NCBI GenBank assembly: GCA_046297395.1
Contig: JBKCNM010000084.1
Span: forward strand, 1 to 36,912
From: JBEICQ01 sp046297395
GTDB lineage: Bacteria; Bacteroidota; Bacteroidia; UBA4408
DNA: 36,912 bases
Reading direction: 5' to 3'
The notes below the pieces were generated by a model. It did no database searches. It saw only the letters and a list, made by a program, of their open reading frames with translations, and was not told the DNA's origin. Position numbers and translations under genes: made by a program. How positions within the stretch are numbered: position 1 is the stretch's first letter; each line of letters opens with the position of its first letter. Below, piece by piece: positions 23,641-32,605 of the stretch.

Positions 23641-24028
23641 CGTAGATACACAATGGGATGGCAAAACCGGTTTTCATTCAACCGTTGACGGACATATTAT
23701 TCGTACAAACAGCGATGCAAATGCCGGACCCAGTCCAAAAAAATTATTGTTGGCCGGGCTGGCAGGATGCACCGGTTTGGATGTTGTTTCCATTCTAGAA
23801 AAAATGCACATCAGTATACATTCCTTGCAGATACATGCCGATGCTGTATTAAATGAAGATCATCCCAGGGTATATACCGGAATATCGCTTACCTACCGAA
23901 TTGGCGGAAAAGAATCTGACAAAGAAAAGTATGAGAAAGCCATCCGCCTGAGCGTTGACAAATACTGCGGAGTGATGGCCATGCTATCAAAAACAGCCAA
24001 CATCAGTTACACATTAGAAGTCATTTAA
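23621..24028 (+). CDS. OsmC family protein
   Basis: The 135-residue protein has the two redox cysteines of the OsmC/Ohr fold. C50 is in LAGLAGCTGLDV and C116 is in VDKYCGVMA. The family reduces organic hydroperoxides or acts on related thiol chemistry. This short form is of the YhfA/OsmC general type, so peroxidase activity is inferred. ATGs at 23621 and 23627 both fit. Either one overlaps the end of aroK, so translation is probably coupled. It is followed by pgi after 25 nt. Confidence 0.9.
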   Translation: MLMTTHSVDTQWDGKTGFHSTVDGHIIRTNSDANAGPSPKKLLLAGLAGCTGLDVVSILEKMHISIHSLQIHADAVLNEDHPRVYTGISLTYRIGGKESDKEKYEKAIRLSVDKYCGVMAMLSKTANISYTLEVI

Positions 24029-24053
24029 AAAACCAATATCTTTCATAAAACAA

Positions 24054-25736
24054 ATGGGCAACATCCTTCCTGATATCAATCCCACAAAATCAAACGCTTG
24101 GCAAAAACTATCTCAAAAAGTTTCTGCTGCAAAAGCAATGCATCTGCCAGAAGTATTTAGAAAAGATCCGAATCGTGCGCAAAATATGTCGCTAAGCTTT
24201 GGAGATTTCTATCTCGACTATTCAAAAAATCTATTGGATGCTGAAACTTTTGCATATCTCTTGGAACTTGCAGATGAGTGTGAGCTGGGAAAAGCCAGGG
24301 AACAGCTTTTTGGAGCCATGCCCATCAATGAAACGGAAAACAGAGCGGTATTGCATATGGCGCTCAGAGCCGGTAGCAAAAGTTCCTTTTCGGTAAACGG
24401 AAACCCTGTGGAAAAGGAAGTGAGTGCTGTGCTTGAGCGGATGAAAACATTCAGTGAAGAAATCATCTCAGGCAAAAGAACAGGCTATACAGGAAAGCAA
24501 TTCACAGATGTAGTGAATATTGGCATAGGAGGCTCGGATTTGGGTCCGCTGATGGTCTGTAGGGCACTGAGCGCATACAATGACACCGGGATAAGGGTAC
24601 ATTTTGTATCTAATGTAGACCAGTCTCACCTGATAGAAACCTTGATGCGTCTTGATCCGGAAACCACCTTGTTTATTGTAGCAAGCAAAACATTTACAAC
24701 GCTTGAAACACTTGCCAATGCAAGGGCAGCAAGGACCTGGCTCACTGAAGAGCTATGCACCACTTATTGTGTTTCAAAACATTTTGTGGCATTGAGCACC
24801 AATCTCAAAGAGGTACAGAAGTTTGGAATCACTGAGGAGCATACCTTTGGCTTCTGGGACTGGGTGGGAGGCAGATACTCACTGTGGAGTTCCATCGGCC
24901 TGAGCATTTCACTTAGCATTGGTTTCCATCGTTTTGAGGAAATGCTTGCCGGTGCCAAAGCAATGGACGATCATTTTTTACATGCTCCATTTTCAGATAA
25001 CATGCCTGTGATCCTTGCGCTACTTGGAATTTGGTACAATAATTTTTTGGGAGCAAATACCCATGCGGTTTTGCCTTATGACCAATATCTCGACAGGCTG
25101 CCTGCTTATCTGCAGCAAGCAGATATGGAAAGTAATGGAAAATGCACCGACCGCAGCGGCAAGCCGGTTACTTACAAAACGGGTCCGGTGATCTGGGGAG
25201 AGCCCGGTACCAATGGACAGCACGCTTTTTTTCAGCTCATTCATCAGGGAACCCAAATGATTCCCTGTGATTTTATTGCATTTGCAAAACCTGTCCACAA
25301 AAATGATTCTCAGCATCATTTGCTCATGGCTAACTACTTTGCGCAAAGTGAAGCACTTATGCGGGGAAAATCGGCTGAGGAGGTAAAAAAAGAACTACAG
25401 GAATTGTCATTGGATGAGGCAACAATAAAGGCATTGCTACCTTATAAAACCTTTGAAGGAAATAAACCGAGTAATTCACTTTTGATAGAGAAGCTCACGC
25501 CGGGAAGTCTGGGTAAATTAATCGCGCTTTATGAGCACAAAATATTCGTTCAGGGAATTATCTGGAATATTTATAGTTTTGACCAATGGGGCGTAGAACT
25601 TGGAAAGCAACTTGCCAATAAGATTATTCCTGAACTCCTTGGAGAGATTGATGAGCATGCCCACGATTCATCAACGCTTTCACTGATGCACACCTACAAA
25701 AAATACCTCCATCAAATTTCTGTCAATAGCAATTAA
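24054..25736 (+). CDS. pgi: Glucose-6-phosphate isomerase
   Basis: The 560-residue enzyme interconverts glucose-6-phosphate and fructose-6-phosphate. Family signatures are present: NIGIGGSDLGP around 156-166, VGGRYSLWSSIGL around 272-284, GEPGTNGQHAFFQLIHQG and the C-terminal WGVELGKQLA. The length is normal for the long bacterial/eukaryotic-type enzyme. It is co-directional with OsmC and lepB. It supplies fructose-6-phosphate to amino-sugar synthesis as well as glycolysis, but no direct regulatory link is visible. Confidence 0.97.
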   Translation: MGNILPDINPTKSNAWQKLSQKVSAAKAMHLPEVFRKDPNRAQNMSLSFGDFYLDYSKNLLDAETFAYLLELADECELGKAREQLFGAMPINETENRAVLHMALRAGSKSSFSVNGNPVEKEVSAVLERMKTFSEEIISGKRTGYTGKQFTDVVNIGIGGSDLGPLMVCRALSAYNDTGIRVHFVSNVDQSHLIETLMRLDPETTLFIVASKTFTTLETLANARAARTWLTEELCTTYCVSKHFVALSTNLKEVQKFGITEEHTFGFWDWVGGRYSLWSSIGLSISLSIGFHRFEEMLAGAKAMDDHFLHAPFSDNMPVILALLGIWYNNFLGANTHAVLPYDQYLDRLPAYLQQADMESNGKCTDRSGKPVTYKTGPVIWGEPGTNGQHAFFQLIHQGTQMIPCDFIAFAKPVHKNDSQHHLLMANYFAQSEALMRGKSAEEVKKELQELSLDEATIKALLPYKTFEGNKPSNSLLIEKLTPGSLGKLIALYEHKIFVQGIIWNIYSFDQWGVELGKQLANKIIPELLGEIDEHAHDSSTLSLMHTYKKYLHQISVNSN

Positions 25737-25775
25737 GCAAACGCACTCAAAATAAAAATCACTTCGATTAAGCAC

Positions 25776-27059
25776 ATGTCCTCAAAAAAAAGCTCGTCAA
25801 TCACGCAAACCCTGGGATTTAAGTTATTTCTTGGACTCATTACCTTTGGTTTGTATTTTCTCCTCAGGCCTTCCACCACAAAAAAATCCCTTGTGAGGGA
25901 ATGGAGCGAGGCCATCGTATTTGCAGTTATTGCAGCCACCATCATTCGCACCTTTTTTCTTGAAGCCTTTACCATTCCAACTTCTTCCATGGAGAAAACC
26001 CTGCTCATCGGGGATTTTCTTTTTGTAAGCAAGGTTTCCTATGGGGCGCGCATTCCAATGACCCCGCTGGCAGTGCCTTTTGTGCACCACACCATGCCTT
26101 TTACGGATAGTGTAAAATCCTATACCACCGCGGTTCAATTACCTTACATGAGACTTCCGGGTTTGGGTAAGGTAAAAAACAACGACATGGTGGTTTTCAA
26201 TTATCCGATGGAAGATTTTCGCCCGGTAGATAAACAGGAAAACTATATTAAGCGCTGTGTTGCGATACCGGGTGATTTGCTGCAAGTGAAAGACGCCGTT
26301 TTGTATATCAATAACAAGGCAGGATTTGTTCCTCAAAACATGCAGTTGCGCTACTATGTAAAAACAGATGGCAGTCCGCTCGACCCGGAAGCCCTGCAGA
26401 AATTAGGCATCACGGATGTGAGTTTTGATCCGGACAATTTTGCAGGCGATTACCAGATGCTTACCACCTTTGAAAACGCGGAGAAACTGGCGGCATTTGG
26501 GAATGTACAAAAAGTGATTCCGATGGTGGAACCATCTAAAAACCTGAGAATAGATCCCATGATGTTTCCGCAGTCACAGATGTACGGGTTTAATGTAGAT
26601 AATTTTGGACCGGTAAAAGTTCCGTCCAAAGGCAGCAGTGTAGAACTCAACCTGAAAACCTTACCCATCTATAAGCGCATCATCAGCGTATATGAAAAAA
26701 ACAAACTGGAGGTAAAGGACTCTCTCATCTTTATTAATGGCGTCCGCGCAAAATCATACACCTTTAAAATGGACTATTACTTTATGATGGGAGACAACAG
26801 GCACAATTCCCTCGACTCAAGGTTTTGGGGATTTGTACCGGATGATCATATCGTAGGAAAAGCCGTGTTTATCTGGTTAAGCCTCGACAATACCACGGGC
26901 AATATTTTCAAGAAAATACGCTGGAAAAGACTGTTCACAAGCATTGGTGAAAATGGCCCTGACACCAAATTTTTGTGGTTGGTCGTGATTGGGATTGCAG
27001 CTTTTTATGGCTACAACTGGTATAAGAATAAAAAGAAACCTGTTTCCGGTAAAAAGTAA
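25776..27059 (+). CDS. lepB: Signal peptidase I, long Bacteroidota form
   Basis: The 427-residue inner-membrane peptidase removes signal peptides from exported proteins. Two N-terminal membrane segments lie near 14-30 and 46-64. The catalytic serine S71 is in IPTSSM and the general-base lysine K159 is in YIKRCVAIPGD. The box MGDNRHNSLDSR begins at 338. The insert of about 160 residues between the catalytic lysine region and that box is usual in Bacteroidota. A C-terminal membrane segment (about 404-418) is followed by a basic tail. It stops 3 nt before the WbqC-like gene. Confidence 0.95.
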   Translation: MSSKKSSSITQTLGFKLFLGLITFGLYFLLRPSTTKKSLVREWSEAIVFAVIAATIIRTFFLEAFTIPTSSMEKTLLIGDFLFVSKVSYGARIPMTPLAVPFVHHTMPFTDSVKSYTTAVQLPYMRLPGLGKVKNNDMVVFNYPMEDFRPVDKQENYIKRCVAIPGDLLQVKDAVLYINNKAGFVPQNMQLRYYVKTDGSPLDPEALQKLGITDVSFDPDNFAGDYQMLTTFENAEKLAAFGNVQKVIPMVEPSKNLRIDPMMFPQSQMYGFNVDNFGPVKVPSKGSSVELNLKTLPIYKRIISVYEKNKLEVKDSLIFINGVRAKSYTFKMDYYFMMGDNRHNSLDSRFWGFVPDDHIVGKAVFIWLSLDNTTGNIFKKIRWKRLFTSIGENGPDTKFLWLVVIGIAAFYGYNWYKNKKKPVSGKK

Positions 27060-27062
27060 AGC

Positions 27063-27620
27063 TTGTCGGTCAATTCCTTTTCTCCGGCTGTTTGTCCTCC
27101 CCTCGCCTATTTTTCGGCAGTAAGAGAGCAACAGGTATGGCGTTATCATCCGCAAGCACCTTTTATTCGCCAAACCTGGCGCAACCGCTACCTGGTTCCT
27201 ATGTTGGAAAAAGATGTTTTGCTCACTGTGCCGGTGATAAAATGTGCAGAGGGAACTCCCTTTCATGAAGTAAAAATATCCTATGCCGAGGACTGGGTTC
27301 GGGTGCATTTGGGAACCTTGCGTACCGCATACGGGAAAGCTCCTTTTTTCATTCATTATTACGAAGTTTTTGCCGCGGAGCTGCAAAAGAAGCATGGTTA
27401 TCTACTCGACCTCTGCTTGCCCCTGATGGAGTGGTATGCCTCCCAACTTGGGCTACACATAGAGTGTTCGGATGCACCTACTGTTGATGAGAAAAATTAT
27501 GAGAGACTATCCTCTCAAGGATTTACCTATACCCAGGTGTTTGAACCTTTACGGGGTCATTGTCAGAATCCTTGCATACTGGATTTGCTGATGAATTGCG
27601 GAAAATATGGGCTAATTTGA
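27063..27620 (+). CDS. WbqC-like family protein, TTG start
   Basis: The 185-residue protein has WbqC landmarks: PPLAYFSAV near the N-terminus, WRNRYLV, IPV-like LTVPVIKC, KISYAEDWVRVHLGTLRTAYGKAPFF split across about 71-97, and a LLDLCL helix. WbqC-like genes occur in O-antigen loci and downstream of lepB in many Bacteroidota, and the activity is unknown. The only plausible start is TTG at 27063. The next in-frame ATG lies after the conserved N-terminal motifs. The frame is the same as lepB, with one codon between the lepB stop and the TTG, so translation probably depends on coupling to lepB. Confidence 0.85.
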   Translation: MSVNSFSPAVCPPLAYFSAVREQQVWRYHPQAPFIRQTWRNRYLVPMLEKDVLLTVPVIKCAEGTPFHEVKISYAEDWVRVHLGTLRTAYGKAPFFIHYYEVFAAELQKKHGYLLDLCLPLMEWYASQLGLHIECSDAPTVDEKNYERLSSQGFTYTQVFEPLRGHCQNPCILDLLMNCGKYGLI

Positions 27621-28064
27621 AAAGTATATTTTATTGTTATCGGAACCAGTTTACTCGCCTTCCATTCTATACCTAATGAAACCGAAACCGGATTTTAATT
27701 CCTAGCCTGTCTCGGTAATATCTTGGTATTCATCTTTAATTGAACAAATAGTATTAGCATAATAAAAACTTGAAAAAAAATGTATCTCTCCATTCGATAA
27801 ATGGTGTCGAAATAATGAGCGAAACTTCCTTCAAAATGGAGTCTATTGTATGGTTGTTATCGGGTGACTTTTAAAATATTCAAGAATTTAATACAAAATA
27901 CATACTTAGAATAAAAATATCGGTAAAAAATGTGACCTACTTTTTGCTTGAATGATTAAAGGATATATTCATCAAAGTAAAAACAACCTTACCAATACAC
28001 ATAATTGACTATTTATAAAACCGAAGCGCAATAATTGCTATTTTAGCCTGCAATTACACATACC
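27621..28064. other. AT-rich intergenic region before the glycan-type genes
   Basis: No gene and no terminator were recognised. TATTTTAG (28039-28046) is a one-mismatch -7 box 18 nt before the next ATG, without a fitting -33 element. The base composition drops toward A/T here, which could mark the edge of an acquired block. Confidence 0.45.
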
Positions 28065-30104
28065 ATGTGCGGAATATTTGGAATAATTGCAAGCAACAAC
28101 AGCAAACTTGAAAAAGATGATTTTCAGTCTCTGGTCAACTCATTATTTGTCTTGTCTGAAGCCCGCGGAAAAGAATCCTCAGGAATTGCCATAAGAAACA
28201 CTTTCACTTCGGAAATTAATGTCCTGAAACATTCTGTACCCGCTTCAGAATTGATTCAATCAAGTGAATACGCAAGATTCATGTTTGAGGCAACGAAGGG
28301 TTTGTTTAAAGACGAAGCCCTTACAAATGACATAGCTTTAATTGCCCATGCACGGTTAGTTACCAATGGGTCAAAGGAGAACAACAACAACAATCAACCT
28401 GTTATCAAATCAAATTTTGTTGCAGTACACAATGGAATTATCACAAATGTAAATCAATTGTGGAATATCCACAACGAGTTGAACAGGGAATATGAAGTAG
28501 ATACAGAAGTTTTTCTGGCCATGCTTCAGGATAAAATAAATAAAAATGAATACTTCGATTCTGTTGTCCAATCTGTTTTTGATGAAATTGAAGGCACTGT
28601 TACGACTTGCGTGTTAAACAGCACCAATGACGAAGTCCTGTTATTAACTAATAACGCATCACTCTATTTTACCTATTCAAAAACTCATGAAGTGTTTGTT
28701 TTTGCCAGTGAGGAATTCATTTTAAATAGTGCACTCAATGAAACCGGCCTCAAAGCCAAATACAACTTCGAGAATGTTGAGTGGTCACAACCTAATTCAG
28801 CCATGGTCATTTACTCTAAAACATTCTGGATTCAACATTTTAATATAAAAGAAAAAACACAAAAGATTGCCAAACAAGCCGCAATTCATTCGTATTCAAT
28901 CATCAACAAAAGCCCTGACGATAAAATTGATTTGAGCAAATCACAAGCCAACAGTTCAAGTGACAAGTACTACAGAATTGAAAAACTATTACAATTTAAT
29001 TTATCAGCTGTCTCAAAATTAAAACGCTGTTCCAAATGTTTGCTGCCAGAAAGTTTTCCTTTTATAAAATATGATGCCAGCGGCGAATGCAACTATTGTA
29101 ATAGATATATTGTTAAAAAGCAGGGCGCTAGAGAAAATGAGTTCAAAGAATTGATGAAATCTTATCGTAGCACAAACGGAAAACCCGATTGCATTATTCC
29201 ATTCAGCGGTGGACGCGACAGTAGCTATGGATTGCATTACATAGTAAAGGAATTAGGCCTACATCCCATTACCTATACCTATGACTGGGGTATGGTGACG
29301 GATTTGGCAAGAAGAAATATCGCAAGGGTATGTGGAAAACTGGGTATTGAAAACATTATTGTATCTGCGGACATCCATATGAAGCGAAGCAACATTAAAA
29401 AAAATGTAGAAGCATGGTTAAAAAAGCCTCAATTAGGAATGATTCCTATATTTATGGCAGGCGACAAGCAGTTCTTTTATTATGTAAATCAAATCAAAAA
29501 ACAAACCGGCATCAAGCTTGATATTTGGAGTACAAACATTCTGGAAAACACAGATTTTAAAGTAGGATTTTGCGGAATCTCACCAAACTTCGACAAAACC
29601 CGGCCCGATTATCTTCCTTTATCCAGTAAGATAGGACTGGCATGGTATTATGGGAAAAACTTTATTACCAATCCTGCATACATCAATTCATCTCTAACAG
29701 ATACCATTGCATCTTTTTATTCCTATTACGCTGAACCAAGAACACATTTTTATCAGCTGTTTGACTGGATAAAATGGGATGAAAATAAAATAGAACAAAC
29801 CTTGTTTAACGAATACAACTGGGAGCTTTCTCCTGATACTACGACCTCTTGGAGAATTGGAGATGGGACAGCAGCATTTTATAATTACATTTATTATACT
29901 GTAGCAGGATTTAGTGAATTTGATACTTTCAGAAGCAATCAAATCCGTGAGGGACTCATTACTAGAGAACAGGGTCTTGCCTTTCTGGAAAAAGAAAACA
30001 GACCCAGATTCGAGTCTCTGATGTGGTATTTTGATACCATCGGAGTAGACTTCGAAAAAGCGATAAAAACGGTGAATAGTATACCTAAACTTTACAACAT
30101 GTAA
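28065..30104 (+). CDS. Fusion of class II glutaminase and WbpG-type N-acetyl-sugar amidotransferase
   Basis: The 679-residue protein has two catalytic halves. Residues 1 to about 260 form a class II glutamine amidotransferase with nucleophile Cys2 (MCGIFGII), AHARLVTNG (94-102) and HNGIITN (122-128). A Lys/Ser-rich linker follows. Residues 319-679 resemble WbpG/PseA-like N-acetyl-sugar amidotransferases, with a zinc-type pair of CxxC motifs (C322/C325, C342/C345) and PP-loop PFSGGRDSS (379-387). Known WbpG enzymes convert a sugar acetamido group to acetamidino using ammonia from a separate HisH/HisF-like pair. Here the ammonia source appears fused in. No hisH or hisF paralogue lies in the visible region. 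The sugar substrate is unknown. Confidence 0.85.
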   Translation: MCGIFGIIASNNSKLEKDDFQSLVNSLFVLSEARGKESSGIAIRNTFTSEINVLKHSVPASELIQSSEYARFMFEATKGLFKDEALTNDIALIAHARLVTNGSKENNNNNQPVIKSNFVAVHNGIITNVNQLWNIHNELNREYEVDTEVFLAMLQDKINKNEYFDSVVQSVFDEIEGTVTTCVLNSTNDEVLLLTNNASLYFTYSKTHEVFVFASEEFILNSALNETGLKAKYNFENVEWSQPNSAMVIYSKTFWIQHFNIKEKTQKIAKQAAIHSYSIINKSPDDKIDLSKSQANSSSDKYYRIEKLLQFNLSAVSKLKRCSKCLLPESFPFIKYDASGECNYCNRYIVKKQGARENEFKELMKSYRSTNGKPDCIIPFSGGRDSSYGLHYIVKELGLHPITYTYDWGMVTDLARRNIARVCGKLGIENIIVSADIHMKRSNIKKNVEAWLKKPQLGMIPIFMAGDKQFFYYVNQIKKQTGIKLDIWSTNILENTDFKVGFCGISPNFDKTRPDYLPLSSKIGLAWYYGKNFITNPAYINSSLTDTIASFYSYYAEPRTHFYQLFDWIKWDENKIEQTLFNEYNWELSPDTTTSWRIGDGTAAFYNYIYYTVAGFSEFDTFRSNQIREGLITREQGLAFLEKENRPRFESLMWYFDTIGVDFEKAIKTVNSIPKLYNM

Positions 30105-30179
30105 AATGGTTTACAAAAACACAACCGTAAAAGTTTCAGTTCTTTTTTGTGTGTCTCACATTCTTTTAATTTCGAAAAG

Positions 30180-31103
30180 ATGACACTCGGAATAGTGGTA
30201 TCGGTTTTTAATGAAGAAGCCAATATAGAAATGTTCTATAATGAGGTCACTTCCTTGCCTGAACTCAGCAGTACGATATTTAAACTGTATTTCGTAAATG
30301 ACGGCAGCACCGACAACACACTGTTTAGATTAAAATCCATTGCTGCAAAAGATCCTCGCATCGTTATCATCAGTTTCAGCAGGAATTTCGGACACGAAGC
30401 TGCCATGCTTGCAGGAATAGATCATACGATGGAGGATGCAGTGATTTGTATTGATGGTGACCTGCAACATCCGGTAAAAAAAATACCTGAGATGCTTGCA
30501 GCATTTGCCCGCGGAGCAGAAATTATAAAGATGCAAAGAACCTCCAGAGAGGACGGTGGCATGCTAAAAAAAATAAGCTCACATTTTTTCTATAAAGTTC
30601 TTAACTGGCTTTCTCCGGTGAAATTCAGTAACAATGCCACCGACTTTTTTCTTGTTTCATCCCGAGTGGTAAAAGTACTCCGCACCGAATACCGTGAGCG
30701 CACCAGATTTTTGAGAGGTTTTCTTGAAATTATGGGTTTTAAAATGGAATTGCTCACATTTGAAGCCCGCTCCCGAGAAGCCGGAAACAGCAAATATTCG
30801 CTCAGTAAATTGGTATTGCTTTCTCTCAGCGCACTGGTTTCATTTTCCAGCAAGCCATTGATGTTGGGTCTTTTCTTTGGTGTTTTCTCCATCTTCTTTT
30901 CAGCCGGAATCATTCTTTACAGTATTTACAACTTTTTTTTCAGCACCGTGCCAAGTGGGTATAGCACCATCGTGGTATTGATGAGTTTTTTGTTTTGTAT
31001 CGTGTTTTTTATTCTGGGAATTATCTGCTTGTATCTTGCCTACCTGATTGAAGAAACACGCAAGCGCCCCATTTATCTGATAGATGAGATAGTTAAAACA
31101 TGA
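30180..31103 (+). CDS. Family 2 glycosyltransferase, polyprenyl-phosphate sugar type
   Basis: The ATG at 30180 gives 307 residues starting directly at the GT2 domain (MTLGIVVSVFNEE). A TTG 33 nt upstream is less likely. The GT-A fold has NDGSTDNT (40-47) and the metal-binding IDGDLQHP (91-98). Two C-terminal membrane helices (about 225-250 and 262-290) match GtrB/ArnC/DPM1-like enzymes that load a sugar onto undecaprenyl phosphate. The lipid-linked sugar could feed the GT-C-like proteins encoded next to it. The stop overlaps the next ATG (ATGA at 31100-31103). Confidence 0.9.
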   Translation: MTLGIVVSVFNEEANIEMFYNEVTSLPELSSTIFKLYFVNDGSTDNTLFRLKSIAAKDPRIVIISFSRNFGHEAAMLAGIDHTMEDAVICIDGDLQHPVKKIPEMLAAFARGAEIIKMQRTSREDGGMLKKISSHFFYKVLNWLSPVKFSNNATDFFLVSSRVVKVLRTEYRERTRFLRGFLEIMGFKMELLTFEARSREAGNSKYSLSKLVLLSLSALVSFSSKPLMLGLFFGVFSIFFSAGIILYSIYNFFFSTVPSGYSTIVVLMSFLFCIVFFILGIICLYLAYLIEETRKRPIYLIDEIVKT

Positions 31104-32578
31104 GCATAGATGTTTTAACCGAAAAATGGAAAGCCTATAACACAACCTTCCTTTGCTGTTTGGTGGTGCTGTGGCAACTTGGCTTCTACATTTTTTCAGA
31201 TAGCATACCCAAAGATTATCCCAGGCGAGATGCTACAGGACTCGCTCATTATTACGCAAAGAAGTTCTTTTTTTTCTACTACCACTTAGGATATTTCCCC
31301 ATTGTTTCAGAAAAAGAGCCTCAGGAGTTTTCAAAAAAAGAAGCCATACGCATACTGGAGGAAGGCGGACCTAACCTTCTGATGGAATACTATCACTGGT
31401 CAAGATTAGGCGACAGCGGAAGAATTTTTATGTATTTGCCCGATGCCTGGCTCTTCAATAAAATCAAGGAACCGGAAGTAAATACCTTTAATGGCTTATT
31501 TTTTACAGTATCCTTGCTAGTCGTCCTCATAAGTTTGATTCGTGTAAAACAAAAAACTCTTGCAATAACCTATGTCGTATTGGTCGGCTCAAGCCCTTTC
31601 TGGCTCTATGAAGTGTATGCAAACCAAAATCTTTTTTCACTTATTATCATCAATTTTAACTTCTTGCTGGGATTATTTTCCAGCCTGATTTTCCGGAAGG
31701 AGGACTCCTCTATTTTGTATAAACTCGCATTGGCAGGAATCTTGGTTGCCTTTTTTGCCGGAATGCGTTCGGAAGTAAAATCGATGCTGCTTGGCTGTAC
31801 CTTGGTTATTGTAGTATATCCCCATGCAGGTATCATCAAAAAAGGTCTTTATTTATGCACCCTACTTTTTTCATTCTACCTCGTAGGAAAAGGGATTGAC
31901 AATTATTTTGAGAGAAAATTTAATGAAGCCTATTTACTGGTGCAAAAGAAAGGAGGCATCCCTTACACGGGAAAAAGAATTACCACTCACAAATTCTGGC
32001 ATCCCGTTTTTGTTTTTCTGGGTGACTTTGATACCAAGTACGGTTACGGTCCCAGGGTGAATGATACCGTAGCATATAGATATGCGATTCCGATTCTAAA
32101 GAACAAATATGGGATTGATGTAAAATACAGCGGGAAACTCTTCTTAGATGAGTATTATGACAGCACCCGCAAGTATTATAAAAAGTTTGATGAGATTGAA
32201 GCCTATGAAACCATCTGTAAGGACAAAGTCTTGAACGATATCAAAAATGACCCTGTTTGGTATGTAGGTATTCTTTCTAAAAGATTTTGGAACAACATCA
32301 TCATACTTTCCCCTGTGGCCCTTTCTGTTGCGGGACTTTATCTGGTGCTGCCTTTTTCCGGTTTGCTTATACTCTTGTTGCTTATTTTTCTAGCATATAA
32401 GAAACAATATTCCTATCTCTTGCTTTTGGCATTTTCCTTGCCGGTTTCTCTTGCGTCATTTCTCATTTATTCCAAGGACAACATCACCTTTAACCATGTG
32501 TACCATTTGCTGGGAATTGGCATTATGGTTGCTTTAGCCAATATCTATTTTAGCAAGAAAATTAAATCTGAAGATTGA
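31100..32578 (+). CDS. Multi-pass membrane protein, possibly GT-C type
   Basis: The 492-residue protein has about ten to twelve membrane segments. They fall at about 17-34, 127-148 and several from 150-265, and again from about 395-490. A charged extracytoplasmic block of roughly 125 residues (265-390) separates them. No signature residues allow a firm family call. The layout and the 4-nt coupling to a lipid-sugar synthesising GT2 suggest a polyprenyl-phosphate-dependent glycosyltransferase or a partner of one. Alternatives are a flippase-like or polymerase-like protein. Confidence 0.7.
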   Translation: MSIDVLTEKWKAYNTTFLCCLVVLWQLGFYIFSDSIPKDYPRRDATGLAHYYAKKFFFFYYHLGYFPIVSEKEPQEFSKKEAIRILEEGGPNLLMEYYHWSRLGDSGRIFMYLPDAWLFNKIKEPEVNTFNGLFFTVSLLVVLISLIRVKQKTLAITYVVLVGSSPFWLYEVYANQNLFSLIIINFNFLLGLFSSLIFRKEDSSILYKLALAGILVAFFAGMRSEVKSMLLGCTLVIVVYPHAGIIKKGLYLCTLLFSFYLVGKGIDNYFERKFNEAYLLVQKKGGIPYTGKRITTHKFWHPVFVFLGDFDTKYGYGPRVNDTVAYRYAIPILKNKYGIDVKYSGKLFLDEYYDSTRKYYKKFDEIEAYETICKDKVLNDIKNDPVWYVGILSKRFWNNIIILSPVALSVAGLYLVLPFSGLLILLLLIFLAYKKQYSYLLLLAFSLPVSLASFLIYSKDNITFNHVYHLLGIGIMVALANIYFSKKIKSED

Positions 32579-32605
32579 TACACCAATGAGCAACTTTGGA
32601 TGTGA

